Notes: generated by a model not told the origin, from the letters alone. Counted from the first letter of the stretch, positions 28,752-37,947 are shown. The stretch: DNA of 64,000 nucleotides from Archangium violaceum (GCF_016887565.1 NZ_CP069396.1:12692001-12756000); one strand, 5' to 3'. Numbers and translations are program-made.

Positions 28752-29450
28752 ATGCTCTTCCGACAGCTGTTCGACCAGGAGACGTGGACGTACACCTATC
28801 TCATCGGAGACGAGACCACGCACGAGGCGGCGCTCATCGATCCGGTGCTGGAGCAGGTGGAGCGGGACCTGAAGGTGGTAACGGAGCTGGGCCTGAAGCT
28901 GACGCGGGTGCTGGAGACGCACGTGCACGCGGACCACGTCACCGGGGCAGGCAAGCTGCGCGAGCTGACGGGAGCGCGGGTGGCGGCCAGTCCCTCGGGA
29001 GCGCCGTGCGTGGACCAGCAGGTGAAGGATGGAGACGTGCTGACACTGGGAGGCCTGAGCATCCAGGTGCTCGCCACGCCGGGGCACACCGATGACAGCC
29101 TGAGCTTCCGGGTGGGCAACAAGCTCTTCACCGGAGACGCGCTGCTCATCCGCGCCTGTGGCCGCACCGACTTCCAGAACGGCAACGCGGGCCAGCTCTA
29201 CGACTCCATCACCGGAAAGCTCTTCACCCTCCCCGACGACACCGAGGTGTACCCGGGCCACGACTACGCGGGCCTGACGATGAGCACGATTGGCGAGGAG
29301 AAGCGCCACAACCCGAGGTTCGCGGGCCGGAGCCGCGAGGCGTTCATCGAGTTCATGAACAACCGCAAGCTGGCCCCGCCCAAGAAGCTCGACGTGGCGG
29401 TGCCCGCCAACCGCTCGTGCGGCAAACCCGCGCCCCAGGCCCAGGCGTGA
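28752..29450 (+). CDS. Persulfide dioxygenase, ETHE1-like metallo-beta-lactamase fold
   Basis: A 232-residue enzyme that would oxidise glutathione persulfide to sulfite with a mononuclear iron. Start ATG 28752 has GGAGG upstream. The fold signature THVHADH gives H57, H59, D61 and H62; with H112 (ATPGHTDD), D129 (FTGDALL) and H170 (YPGHDY) the ETHE1-type iron ligands H57, H112 and D129 are all present. CGRTDFQNG is a family motif near the substrate site. It is the first gene of a three-gene operon with rhodanese and TauE, downstream of a sigma-54 promoter. Confidence 0.9.
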   Translation: MLFRQLFDQETWTYTYLIGDETTHEAALIDPVLEQVERDLKVVTELGLKLTRVLETHVHADHVTGAGKLRELTGARVAASPSGAPCVDQQVKDGDVLTLGGLSIQVLATPGHTDDSLSFRVGNKLFTGDALLIRACGRTDFQNGNAGQLYDSITGKLFTLPDDTEVYPGHDYAGLTMSTIGEEKRHNPRFAGRSREAFIEFMNNRKLAPPKKLDVAVPANRSCGKPAPQAQA

Positions 29451-29476
29451 CCCACCGGAACATGGGAGGACACCCG

Positions 29477-30091
29477 ATGAGCGCCTTGTACGAGAAGGGC
29501 ACCCCTCACGCGGATGGCTACCGGGACGTGGACGTGGGCACCGTCGCGATGTGGCATGCCGAGGTCCGGCTGGTGGACGTGCGCGAGCCGTCCGAGTTCG
29601 ACGGCCTCCTGGGCCACATCACGGGAGCGGAGCTCGTGCCCCTGCGGATGGTGGAGGAGAAGGCCGGCAACTGGCCTCGGGACTCGGAGCTGGTGATGGT
29701 GTGCCGCTCCGGGGGCCGCTCGGCGAAGGCCGCCGCGCAGCTCGCGCGCCGGGGCTTCAACCGGGTGATGAACATGCGCGGGGGGATGCTCGCGTGGAAC
29801 GAGGCGGAACTGCCCGCGGTCCGGGCCGCGCCCCCTCCCGCCCTCGGCGTGCCGGACGTGCTCGACGAGCTGCTCGCATGGATGCGGGAGCAGGGAGGAA
29901 CCACGCCCGCCTCGTCCCCGCACGTGCTGCTCGAGACGCACGGCGGCCAGCACGCGCGGCTCCTCTCGGTGCTCGAGCTGATGCAGATGGCCGGCCAGGT
30001 GGCGGCAAAGGACCCCGGCGCTCTGGACCGGGTGCTGCGCGAGTGCCGCGACCGGCTCGCCGTGGCCCGCCCGGAGGTCCGCGCCAAATGA
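29477..30091 (+). CDS. Rhodanese-domain sulfurtransferase
   Basis: A 204-residue protein. ATG 29477 has GGAGG at 29465-29469. Residues about 15-115 are a single rhodanese domain (VRLVDVREPSEFDGLLGHI) with the active-site loop C76-RSGGRS, so it should be able to carry sulfane sulfur. The last 90 residues are a helical extension (LLAWMREQGG ... LLSVLELMQMAGQVAAK) of unknown role. Next to persulfide dioxygenase it would move sulfur between glutathione persulfide, sulfite and thiosulfate. Its stop overlaps the next start by four bases (ATGA). Confidence 0.88.
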   Translation: MSALYEKGTPHADGYRDVDVGTVAMWHAEVRLVDVREPSEFDGLLGHITGAELVPLRMVEEKAGNWPRDSELVMVCRSGGRSAKAAAQLARRGFNRVMNMRGGMLAWNEAELPAVRAAPPPALGVPDVLDELLAWMREQGGTTPASSPHVLLETHGGQHARLLSVLELMQMAGQVAAKDPGALDRVLRECRDRLAVARPEVRAK

Positions 30092-30987
30092 TGGCGCTCG
30101 GCATCGCCGCCTCGCTGCTCATCGGCGTGTTGCTGGGACTGCTGGGCGGCGGCGGCTCCATCCTCACCGTGCCCCTGCTGGTCTACATCCTCGGCGTCGA
30201 GCCGAAGACGGCCATCGCCATGTCCCTGGTGGTGGTGGGCCTCACCAGTGCCTCGGCCGCCGTGATGCACGCTCGCGCGGGCCGGGTGCGCTGGCGCACC
30301 GCCCTCGTCTTCGGCGCCGGGGGCATGTTGGGGGCCTTCCTCGGCGGGCGCGTGGCCCGGTTCCTCCCCTCGGGCGTCCTGCTGCTCCTCTTCGCCGCCG
30401 TCATGCTCGCCGCCGCCGTAGCCATGCTGCGGCGCAAGGAGACCCCGCCCCCGAGCGATGTGCCCGCGGACGAACCCGTACGACTGCCCGTGCCGCGCGT
30501 GCTGGCCCAGGGAGCCGCCGTGGGGGTGCTGTCGGGACTGGTGGGCGCGGGAGGCGGCTTCCTCATCGTGCCCGCGCTCGTGCTGGTGGGGCTGCCCACG
30601 CCCATCGCCATGGCGACCTCGCTCGTCGTCATCTCGCTCCAATGCGCCGCGGGGCTGCTCGGACACCTGGGGCACGTGGACCTGCCGTGGGGGCTCACCA
30701 CCGCCGTGCTCGCCACCGCCATCGCGGGCAGCTTCCTCGGTGGACGGCTCGCGGGCCGCGTCTCTCCAGGCTCGCTGCGCAAGGGGTTCGGCGGGTTCGT
30801 GCTTGGCACGGCGTGCTTCATGGTCGCGAAGCAGATGCCCGCGTCGGTGCGCGAGCGCTTCACCCCGCTCCTGGCGACTCCCTGGCCCTGGTTGGGACTC
30901 GTGGGAATGGTGGGCGCCGTGGCTCTGCCCTGGGCGCTTTTGTCTCGCGGTGGCTGGGGACGGTCCGGCTCGGAGCGGCGGGGTTGA
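30088..30987 (+). CDS. TauE/SafE family transporter, probable sulfite exporter
   Basis: A 299-residue inner-membrane protein with about eight helices in two TauE repeats (GVLLGLLGGGGSILTVPLLVY and GVLSGLVGAGGGFLIVPALVL, each with the Gly-rich motif). It is translationally coupled to the rhodanese gene, with GGAGG at 30073-30077. In this operon the likely job is to expel sulfite or a related sulfur anion made from persulfide. Substrate specificity is inferred from context only. Confidence 0.87.
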   Translation: MMALGIAASLLIGVLLGLLGGGGSILTVPLLVYILGVEPKTAIAMSLVVVGLTSASAAVMHARAGRVRWRTALVFGAGGMLGAFLGGRVARFLPSGVLLLLFAAVMLAAAVAMLRRKETPPPSDVPADEPVRLPVPRVLAQGAAVGVLSGLVGAGGGFLIVPALVLVGLPTPIAMATSLVVISLQCAAGLLGHLGHVDLPWGLTTAVLATAIAGSFLGGRLAGRVSPGSLRKGFGGFVLGTACFMVAKQMPASVRERFTPLLATPWPWLGLVGMVGAVALPWALLSRGGWGRSGSERRG

Positions 30988-30994
30988 CGCGACG

Positions 30995-31717
30995 TCAACG
31001 GAGGTAGGTCGCCGCCTGGCGCAGGGCCTGGGAGGCGTCGCTCCCGGAGGCGACCTTCTCGTGCGAGACGATCAGGCGCACGAGCCCCGGCAGGGCGGCA
31101 TAGCGCTCGAGGTCGGCCCGCAGCGCCCGTGGCTCCTTGACGAGGAGCAACTTCGAGAGGCGGGACACCCGGGGCCCCGGTGCGGAGCCCAGCACCGTGG
31201 TGAAGAGGAAGCCCAGCACATCGCGCTTGCGGTCCATGTTGAAGACCGCGTCATTCAGCACGAGCGAGGTGCCATCCCTGGACCGCACCAGCATCGCCCC
31301 CTCCTGGTCCTTGATTCCGTGCAGCATCTCCAGCCACACGTCCTCGCCGTGGGGGAAGTCCTCATAGGTGCCATCCACCGGCACCTTCTCCTCCACCTTG
31401 AGGCGCCCGCCCGAAGGCGCGAAGACCTGAAGGGAGGGGTAGCGCTGCTTGTAGGCCGGGGCATCCAACCGGTGGACCCCACTGGGCACGATGAGCGAGG
31501 TGAGAGGCCCCAACGCTTCCAGCTGGCGCTGGAGGGGCTCTTCCAGGGCGATGGCGTTGTGGATGACCAGCGTCCCGTCGTCCCGGCGCACCACGGTCAT
31601 CACCCGCTTGAGGGACATGTTGGGCAGCGAGCCCTCCACGCGCCAGAGGTTCTCGGAGAGTTGCTCCAAGGGTCCGTGCGGCAAGACATTCCAGCTGGGC
31701 GAGGGACGTGTGGACAT
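30995..31717 (-). CDS. DUF4336 protein (metallo-beta-lactamase-like fold)
   Basis: A 240-residue protein resembling DUF4336, with segments LWRVEGSLPNMSLKRVMTVVRRDDGTLVIHNAIAL and SLIVPSGVHRLDAPAYKQRYP. The family has a beta-lactamase-like fold in which most metal His residues are missing; the VPSGVHRLDAPAY loop keeps one. No signal peptide or membrane helix is seen. It ends 8 bp from the convergent TauE gene. Function unknown. Confidence 0.75.
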   Translation of the reverse strand: MSTRPSPSWNVLPHGPLEQLSENLWRVEGSLPNMSLKRVMTVVRRDDGTLVIHNAIALEEPLQRQLEALGPLTSLIVPSGVHRLDAPAYKQRYPSLQVFAPSGGRLKVEEKVPVDGTYEDFPHGEDVWLEMLHGIKDQEGAMLVRSRDGTSLVLNDAVFNMDRKRDVLGFLFTTVLGSAPGPRVSRLSKLLLVKEPRALRADLERYAALPGLVRLIVSHEKVASGSDASQALRQAATYLR

Positions 31718-31772
31718 GCCCGCTGGTTAGCTCAATCCGGCGCGTCCGGCTCACGAAAACGAGCAGACGTGC

Positions 31773-32270
31773 TCACTCGCAGACGCGCGTCTCGGTCTTC
31801 TCCTGGAAGACATAGGGTTTGGCCACCCGCTCCACCCTGACGAAGCAGAAGGGGTAGGAGATCGCATCGGCCGAGGGGCAGTTCCCTGAGAGGGTGGTCC
31901 TCACGTCGACCTCCACCTGGCTCCCGGTCTCCCTCGCGCCGGTGATGGATATCTCCGAGCCGCAGTTCGACTGCTGTCCCATCCACACGGCGACGACGAC
32001 GAACCGCGAGAAGTCGACCTCGGGCACCTCCGTCCCTTCATGGGCGGAGTCGAGGAACGCCTTGCGGAAGGTCGCCGCGTCCTCGATGACCTCGCGCGCC
32101 CGCTCCATCCGGGCGATGTCGCCGGTACAGCTCGAGCACATCAGGGGCTCGACGGACAGAGCGCGAGACACCTGGAGCGAGCTCCCGCCCGGGCTCGCGG
32201 AGCCCGCCGCGCACGAGAGCAACAGGCCCAGCACGGGCGTCGCGGCCATGACCCCGATCCTGTCGCGCAT
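31773..32270 (-). CDS. PrcB-like lipoprotein
   Basis: A 165-residue lipoprotein. ATG 32270 has AGGAG upstream, and the signal ends in LLLSC. The mature region contains EVDFSRFVVVAVWMGQQSNCGSE and YPFCFVRVERVAKPYVFQEK, resembling the PrcB C-terminal domain found in the PrcB subunit of the oral-spirochete protease and in many periplasmic proteins. Six Cys residues in the mature chain suggest disulfides. Function unknown. Confidence 0.7.
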   Translation of the reverse strand: MRDRIGVMAATPVLGLLLSCAAGSASPGGSSLQVSRALSVEPLMCSSCTGDIARMERAREVIEDAATFRKAFLDSAHEGTEVPEVDFSRFVVVAVWMGQQSNCGSEISITGARETGSQVEVDVRTTLSGNCPSADAISYPFCFVRVERVAKPYVFQEKTETRVCE

Positions 32271-32287
32271 GGGCGCCCTCTCCTGAC

Positions 32288-33877
32288 CTAGACGCGGAAG
32301 CTGGAGACCACCTGCTTCAGCCGCTCGAGCGTCGCGTTCACCTGCACCACCGCCTCCTCCGCGCTCATCGTCGACTCCACCACGTCGCCCATCATCTGCG
32401 ACAGCGTGGTCATCACGTCCGTCATCTGCGCGATGCCCGCGTTCTGCTGCGTCACCGACGCGACGATCTGCTTGGCCGCCTGGCTGCTCTCGTGCACCAC
32501 CGTGGTGATCTCCCGCAGCTTGTCCGCCGACGTGAGCACCTGGGTGATTCCCGCCTCCATCTCCTGGCTGTCCTGCTCGGCGATGGACACCGCGCGCCGG
32601 ATGGCCTGGTTGATCTCCAGGAGGATCTTCCCGATGCGCTGCGTGCTCTGCACCGACTGGCCACTGAGCGCCCGCATCTCCCGCGCCACCACCGCGAAGC
32701 TGCGCCCCTCCTCGCCCGCGCGCGCCGCCTCGATGGAGGCGTTGAGCGCCAGCACGTTCGACTGGTCCGCCAGGTCGCGCACGCTGCCGATGATCTCCCC
32801 GGCGCGCGCCGCCTGCTCCGACAGGTGCGCCACGCTGCGCATCAGCGCCTCCACCCGCGCCCGCAGCTGCTGCAACCCCTGCGCGCTGCTCTCGATGGAC
32901 TGCCGCCCCGAGGTGCTGAACTGGTCCGCCTGCGCCGCCACCCTCAGCACCATCTCCGCGCGGCTCGCCGCCAGGTTCGACGTCTGGGCGATCTCACTCA
33001 TCGTCGTGCCCGCCTCGGACAGGCTCCGCGACTGGTGGCTGAGGAAGTTCAACTGTCCCTGGCTCGCCTCGGTGAGCCGCTTCGTCGCCTGCGTCAGCTC
33101 CACCACCACCCCCTGCAACGTCAGCGGCACCGTGCGCAGCCGCGTCACCAGCGCCTCGATGCCCCGCGCCAGCTGACCGAGCTCGTCCTCGGAGTGCACG
33201 TCGATGCGCTGCGTGAGGTCTCCCTCGGTGGCGATGCGCGTGGTCACCTCCGTCAGCCGGGTAAGCGGCCCCACCACGCCCCGCGCCAGCCAGGACGAGA
33301 GCCCCGCCAGCGACAGGATGCACAGCACCACCAGCGTGGTCGTCCACCGCTGCCGCCGCTGCTGCAGCTGGGCCATCTCCTCGAAGGAGGAGCGCAGCGC
33401 TCCCTGGGCCCACTCGCCCGTGCCCAACAGCAACTGCTGCAACGTCGAGTGACGCACCAGCGCCTGCTGGAAGGCGTCCTCCGCTCCCGCGTCCTGCCGC
33501 GCCGCCAGCTCCACCGCCCGCTGCCCTTGCGTCCAGAAGGCACCGAAGGCCTCTCGCAGCGTCTGGCGCCGGGACTCCTCCAGCACGGGGTTGCCCGCCT
33601 CGCGCGCCAGCGTCTCCTCGAAGGACTTCGCCAGCTCGCGCATCGACGCCAGCCGCTCCGGGTCCCGGGCCGAGTACGCGTCCCGCAGATCCCACCGCAG
33701 CGAGGACACCAGGCCCTCCAGGCTCCGCACCGAGGCGAGCGCGGGGGCATACCCCTCGGCGATGCGCTGGCCCAGCCGCGCCGCGTCCCGGCTGATCGCC
33801 AGGGAGAGGCCGAGGATGGCGAGGAGGAAGACGGTGGCCACCACCGGCAGGAGCGCGGCCTTCTGCTTGAACGTCAT
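32288..33877 (-). CDS. Methyl-accepting chemotaxis protein
   Basis: A 529-residue chemoreceptor. The ATG at 33877 is preceded by GGGAGG. A first membrane helix (about 10-27, LPVVATVFLLAILGLSLAI) and a second (about 190-210, TTLVVLCILSLAGLSSWLA) enclose a periplasmic four-helix-bundle sensor, then HAMP (about 212-265) and the long signalling coiled coil. The conserved hairpin tip is LADQSNVLALNASIEAARAGE, the part that meets CheA and CheW. No che genes are nearby, so it would feed a chemosensory system encoded elsewhere, as is common in myxobacteria. Confidence 0.92.
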   Translation of the reverse strand: MTFKQKAALLPVVATVFLLAILGLSLAISRDAARLGQRIAEGYAPALASVRSLEGLVSSLRWDLRDAYSARDPERLASMRELAKSFEETLAREAGNPVLEESRRQTLREAFGAFWTQGQRAVELAARQDAGAEDAFQQALVRHSTLQQLLLGTGEWAQGALRSSFEEMAQLQQRRQRWTTTLVVLCILSLAGLSSWLARGVVGPLTRLTEVTTRIATEGDLTQRIDVHSEDELGQLARGIEALVTRLRTVPLTLQGVVVELTQATKRLTEASQGQLNFLSHQSRSLSEAGTTMSEIAQTSNLAASRAEMVLRVAAQADQFSTSGRQSIESSAQGLQQLRARVEALMRSVAHLSEQAARAGEIIGSVRDLADQSNVLALNASIEAARAGEEGRSFAVVAREMRALSGQSVQSTQRIGKILLEINQAIRRAVSIAEQDSQEMEAGITQVLTSADKLREITTVVHESSQAAKQIVASVTQQNAGIAQMTDVMTTLSQMMGDVVESTMSAEEAVVQVNATLERLKQVVSSFRV

Positions 33878-34163
33878 GGTCCCCGCCTCCCGCCAACGAC
33901 TCGGCCCGGGATGACTCCACGTGCGGCCGCTGGGGGCGTGCAACGCCTGGACATGACTCTCCTTCCTCCGTGGACCGGGGCGGCCCACGCTCCTGGCACG
34001 ACGGGGGACATCCGCCGTGAGGGCCGCAGGATACCGGATGCGCTCTCCCGGCGCGCGAGCACCCCCCCGGCACCACCCCGGAAGGCGGGGGTGGCGAAAA
34101 CCCTACAGGTGCGCCTCCGCGCCTCCCCGCCTGTCGGGTAGCCAGCTCCTGTCCTGGAAACCC

Positions 34164-35249
34164 CTACGAGTACGACTCCATGCGGTGGACCCCCTCGATG
34201 GAGAGGACGAAGTCGGCCCCGAAGGCCTGGGCTGGCGTGAAGGCACCCCGCCGCTCGCCCGCCAGCACCTCCTCCACCGAGCGCACCACGGCACTGGCGG
34301 TGAAGGCGTAGGCCTCGGGCGTCTCCAACCACGCCTCCGCCTGCCGCCCGTCCGGCGAGCGCGCCTGGGCCCAGACCTGGGCGCGGGCCCGCTGGCGCAG
34401 GGACTCGTCCGGCCCTTGCACCCGTGTCTCGATGAGCTTCGCCACCCGCTGGCGCACCGGCTCCGCCGCCAGCACGCGCTGGAGGACGGGGAAGGCATAG
34501 CGCAGCGTGCGGGCCGCGATGGCGGGCTGCGCCATGTAGGTGGTGATGTTGGGAATGCCGGTGGAGTGCCACGCCGTCACCAGGTCGCCCCAGGGGATGG
34601 GGATGGCGGTGCGCTCACGGTCCGAGAAGCGCACCCGGCGCACGCCCTGGCCCATGGGCCAGGGTTGGAGGTGGCCCCCGCGGCGCACGGCCGCACCGGT
34701 GGGCAGGGCCTCCAGCATGGACTTGGCGGTGCCGGCGCTCGCATGGGCGACGCCGCCGATGGCCAGGTCCAGCTCGTGCGCTCCGGGGAGCTTCTCCGCC
34801 ACATGGCGGGCGAGACAGTCGGTGGGCACCACGTCGAAGCCCACGCCGGACATCAACACCACGCCGCGGCCCTTCGCCTCGGCGTCATGGCGGAAGGTGT
34901 TCTCGAAGACGGGAATCTCCCCGGTGATGTCGAGGTAGTGCGCGCCCGCGGCGAGGCAGGCCTGCACCATGGGCTCGCTGGTGTGCACGAAGGGGCCGGC
35001 GGCATGCACCACGAGCGGGAGGCCCTCCAGGGCGGACACCAGGCCGCGCGCGTCATCGAGGCTCACCGCCACCATGTCCAGGCCGAGCCGCGAGGCCAGG
35101 GGCGCGAGCTTCTCGCGGGAGCGGCCGGCGAGCACCGGCTTGTGTCCGCGGCGCACCGCCTCCTCGGCGATGAGGACGCCGGTGTAGCCGGTGGCGCCGT
35201 ACAGCATCCAACGGGGAGTCGTGTTCGTCGAAGGTTTCACGCGCGACAC
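34164..35249 (-). CDS. Saccharopine dehydrogenase-like NAD(P)-binding oxidoreductase
   Basis: A 361-residue protein with an N-terminal Rossmann fold (WMLYGATGYTGVLIAEEAV, residues about 14-32) and the layout of trans-acting enoyl reductase/saccharopine-dehydrogenase-like proteins (YLDITGEIPVF, SGVGFDVVPTDCLA). Such proteins reduce hydrophobic substrates in some lineages, but this substrate is unknown. Two GTG starts are possible, 35249 and 35240; the GAGG in the upstream bases does not clearly decide. It ends close to the immunity gene but in its own coding frame. Confidence 0.8.
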   Translation of the reverse strand: MSRVKPSTNTTPRWMLYGATGYTGVLIAEEAVRRGHKPVLAGRSREKLAPLASRLGLDMVAVSLDDARGLVSALEGLPLVVHAAGPFVHTSEPMVQACLAAGAHYLDITGEIPVFENTFRHDAEAKGRGVVLMSGVGFDVVPTDCLARHVAEKLPGAHELDLAIGGVAHASAGTAKSMLEALPTGAAVRRGGHLQPWPMGQGVRRVRFSDRERTAIPIPWGDLVTAWHSTGIPNITTYMAQPAIAARTLRYAFPVLQRVLAAEPVRQRVAKLIETRVQGPDESLRQRARAQVWAQARSPDGRQAEAWLETPEAYAFTASAVVRSVEEVLAGERRGAFTPAQAFGADFVLSIEGVHRMESYS

Positions 35250-35250
35250 C

Positions 35251-36027
35251 CTACCTCACGGGGCCGACGTTGGCGCGGGGTGCGCGTGCCCGCGGACAGG
35301 TGGACCCGCCCCCAACGTCAACAGGCAGGGGATGGAAGGAGACACCGTCCAATCCCAGACGATGGCAGGCATCGACGAAGCGCTCGGTGCAGATGATCTC
35401 GGTCGAGAAATCTTCCAACCGAAACAGATCCAAGTGACTGGGCAGGGTCGCAGCGTCCAGCAGACGGACCTCGGGCAAGGAGAGACCATCCCGGCCGCAG
35501 CGAGGGCAGGGAGGTGGGCGGTTCGGAGGCAGGCAGTCCGAGTGAAGACGGCCTACGGGGAGAATTTCCAGTTCGAGCAGATCTGGTGAGGCACGTTGAC
35601 GGAACCGAAGCTCGGTACGACAGCCCTTGAGTCCTCGTAGACCTTCTGCCTGAAGCTTCTCCAATGCCTCGCGCTGCGCCAACAGCCACCAGGGGTATGG
35701 GGATACGAGCGACCCGAAGCGGCCCTGTGCCCTGCCCACGAGCGGACCAAAGTTCGCCCCTGGCGCCAACACGACACCAGGAGGCAGTAAAGGGCGTATC
35801 AGCTCACACAGCCGCTCATACTCATCGATGGGCTCGGCTCGGGCCTTCTCGAAATTCGCCAGGGAAGCCACCGGGGTCGGGTCCACCGAGGGATATGCTT
35901 TGGAACCATCACTCCAAGTGGCCTTGCAGGTGGAACATATGATACCCGGGAGCTTCCACTTATGCGCTGCGTCGACTTCACCCGTGTAACCTGCGGCTCT
36001 GTCTTCCTCGATGTTGAAATAGCGCAT
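35251..36027 (-). CDS. sitI6: SitI6-family immunity protein with double CXXC motif
   Basis: A 258-residue cytosolic protein of the myxobacterial SitI6 immunity family. It starts MRYFNIEEDRAAGYTGEVDAA, and the two CXXC pairs are C31/C34 (CSTCKATW) and C174/C177 (CPRCGRDG), likely a zinc site. The ATG at 36027 has GGAGA about 8 nt upstream; an in-frame ATG at 36051 overlaps the toxin stop (ATGA) and would add eight residues. The protein would bind and neutralise the C-terminal toxin domain encoded just upstream. Although the toxin gene is frameshifted, the immunity gene reads intact. Confidence 0.85.
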   Translation of the reverse strand: MRYFNIEEDRAAGYTGEVDAAHKWKLPGIICSTCKATWSDGSKAYPSVDPTPVASLANFEKARAEPIDEYERLCELIRPLLPPGVVLAPGANFGPLVGRAQGRFGSLVSPYPWWLLAQREALEKLQAEGLRGLKGCRTELRFRQRASPDLLELEILPVGRLHSDCLPPNRPPPCPRCGRDGLSLPEVRLLDAATLPSHLDLFRLEDFSTEIICTERFVDACHRLGLDGVSFHPLPVDVGGGSTCPRARAPRANVGPVR

Positions 36028-36047
36028 GCGTACGTTCTCCGCGCTCC

Positions 36048-36756
36048 TCATTTGCAGTAGTAGGGAACAAGCGGACCATTCACTCCAAACCTCATCATGA
36101 GTTCGAACGCGAACCGCCACATATCCTCCGCGGTGGCGGTCTTGTTGTTCTTCCTCATGAACTGCCGCCAGGCCTCATTCCACTGGCCTCCCTTGGGCCC
36201 ACCACTGTGCAGCCAGGTGTGAAAGCTCTCGGGTAGGCGAATGGTGAAGGCGTGAATGTCGATGTTCCTGCTCGCGAACCACTCGGCCAGTTCGTTCTCC
36301 TGCGGAAAAGATATGGTGCTTCTCGTAGGGCTCACGCGGGGTGACGATGCACGGGAGGCGGAGTTCCCTTCGAGCAAACTGGTCGCGGGTGTTCCAGTTG
36401 CGCCAGGGGATTTCGAAGACGGGCTCCGCGTTGGCGGGCGCTGCGATGGAGCGGCCCCACCAGCGACTGGGACTGCCCACCACCAGGGGAGGACGCAAGA
36501 CCCCGGGCCCGCGTGCCAGCACCACGGAGGAAGCATCCTCTTCCACCAGGTCCACGCAGCGCCAGAGGGAGCAGTACTCCTGAGTGCACAACGGCACCAC
36601 GCAGCTCGGGTCCGCACGAGCCTCTTCCCACGAGGACACCGCATCCAACGGCGCCTCCTCCACACGCACGCCAGGCGTCGAGGTGGCACAGGCCACCAGC
36701 AGTACGCAGAGGAGTCCGAGCCCACTCCTGGAGGTCAATAGGCGCATACGGTCCAT
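36048..36756 (-). pseudogene. sitA6: SitA6-family polymorphic toxin lipoprotein, frameshifted
   Basis: The reading frame from ATG 36756 gives a lipoprotein (signal MRLLTSRSG ... LLVACATS) as far as EKHHIF at residue 150. In a run of four T residues (A on the forward strand, 36306-36309) the frame then changes: removing one T yields FPQENELAEWF followed by WLHSGGPKGGQWNEAW, the conserved SitA6 C-terminal nuclease-like domain, ending at 36048. The repaired protein would be 235 residues, normal for the family. As read, the product ends after 193 residues with an unrelated tail. SitA lipoproteins pass between kin cells by TraAB outer-membrane exchange. The defect could be mutation, sequencing error or programmed frameshifting. 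Confidence 0.8.
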
Positions 36757-36851
36757 GCTATCGCCCTCGCACCATCCGGGAATGCCGGGCAGTGGGAAGT
36801 CGCGTACGGTTCCCCGCGCATCATTGCCCCGAGTCGGCTAGGACTGGGGAC

Positions 36852-37595
36852 ATGAGTGAGACGAAGCCTCCCTCGCGCAAGAAGAAGGGCGACCTGGAGG
36901 TGCGCGTGCGGCGCATCCATCGCCGCGACCTCAACCGGACGTGGGAGTTCCTCAAGCTCGTCTTCCGGGACGTCAACCGCGAGACGGTCGAGTACCAGCG
37001 GCCCCGCTCCAAGCGGCGCTTCCTCGAGGTGTACACCTCGGAGTGGATAGAGCAGCTCCTCTACGAGGTGAATGGGGAGATCGTCGGCTACTCCGAGTGC
37101 GCCTTCGAGGCCACCGGCGACGACAACTGGGTCAACCCCCGCTGGTTCGAGAAGCGCGGCATGCGGCCCCTCTTCGTCGAGGAGCTCGCCGTGCACCCGG
37201 ACTACCAGGGCCGTGGCGTGGGCAGCTTCATCATGGAGCAGCTCCAGCACCTGGCGCGCACCCGGGGCTGCACCCACCTGGTGCTCGAGGTGGCCGAGAA
37301 CAACGAGTCCGCGCTCTCCTGGTACCGCACCCGTAACTTCTACAAGCTGGACGCCGCCATCTTCCTCGCCCAGAAGGTGCCCGGCGAGCCGGACCTGCTC
37401 CCCCCTCGCCGCATCAAGCCCCGCCCCACCCATCCGACGGGAGGCGCGCCCACCACCGGCCTCATGCCCGAGGAGGTCAGCGGCCCCGCCCTGCTCGGCA
37501 AGAAGCCCCGGGCCCCGCGCGCGGCCTCCGGGGGGGCCCGGAAGAAGGCCGCCGCGCCCGCCGAGAAGGCACCGGCGCCGGAACCCGAGGAGTAA
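36852..37595 (+). CDS. GNAT-family N-acetyltransferase with Ala/Pro/Lys tail
   Basis: A 247-residue protein. Residues about 18-180 form the GNAT fold; motif A is ELAVHPDYQGRGVGSFIMEQL with the acetyl-CoA loop QGRGVG, followed by LVLEVAENNESALSWYRTRNFY. The N-terminal 17 residues are basic, and the last 60 are disordered, rich in Pro, Ala and Lys and ending in a run of acidic residues. This tail may bind nucleic acid or protein. Substrate unknown. The ATG at 36852 lies in the 95-bp divergent region shared with the toxin gene. Confidence 0.88.
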   Translation: MSETKPPSRKKKGDLEVRVRRIHRRDLNRTWEFLKLVFRDVNRETVEYQRPRSKRRFLEVYTSEWIEQLLYEVNGEIVGYSECAFEATGDDNWVNPRWFEKRGMRPLFVEELAVHPDYQGRGVGSFIMEQLQHLARTRGCTHLVLEVAENNESALSWYRTRNFYKLDAAIFLAQKVPGEPDLLPPRRIKPRPTHPTGGAPTTGLMPEEVSGPALLGKKPRAPRAASGGARKKAAAPAEKAPAPEPEE

Positions 37596-37602
37596 TCCCC
37601 GC

Positions 37603-37947
37603 TCAGCGCGTCGCGCTGGAGATGTACTGGGACACCTCCTCGCGGCAGACGTCCACGCACTCGGGGAACTTCTGGAGGAAGCGGGCCTGCCGGCGGCAGT
37701 CGGCCGAGAGGGAGCCTCCCGGGTCTTCGCGGCACAGGGCCTCGAAGCTCGCGAAGCTCCGCTGGAAGACCACCGCCCGCCTTCCCGGCTCCATCGCCTG
37801 GATGGCCCGCTGCTCGGCCCCCAACACCCACAGCAATCCAGCCACCAGCAGCACCAGGGCAATTCCCACCCCCGCCACCCCGGTCAGCACCTCGCGCTCC
37901 TCCCGGGTGAGCCACGGCCCTCCCCGGCTCATCGCTCGCGTCGCCAT
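37603..37947 (-). CDS. Small membrane protein with four conserved-looking Cys
   Basis: A 114-residue protein with one hydrophobic helix (about residues 24-45, VAGVGIALVLLVAGLLWVLG) and a soluble C-terminal part that holds four Cys (ALCREDP, ADCRRQ, PECVDVCREE), perhaps two disulfides. ATG 37947 has a GTAGGGC upstream; the ATG at 37932 is also possible. It ends 7 bp from the convergent acetyltransferase gene. I do not recognise the family. Confidence 0.6.
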   Translation of the reverse strand: MATRAMSRGGPWLTREEREVLTGVAGVGIALVLLVAGLLWVLGAEQRAIQAMEPGRRAVVFQRSFASFEALCREDPGGSLSADCRRQARFLQKFPECVDVCREEVSQYISSATR

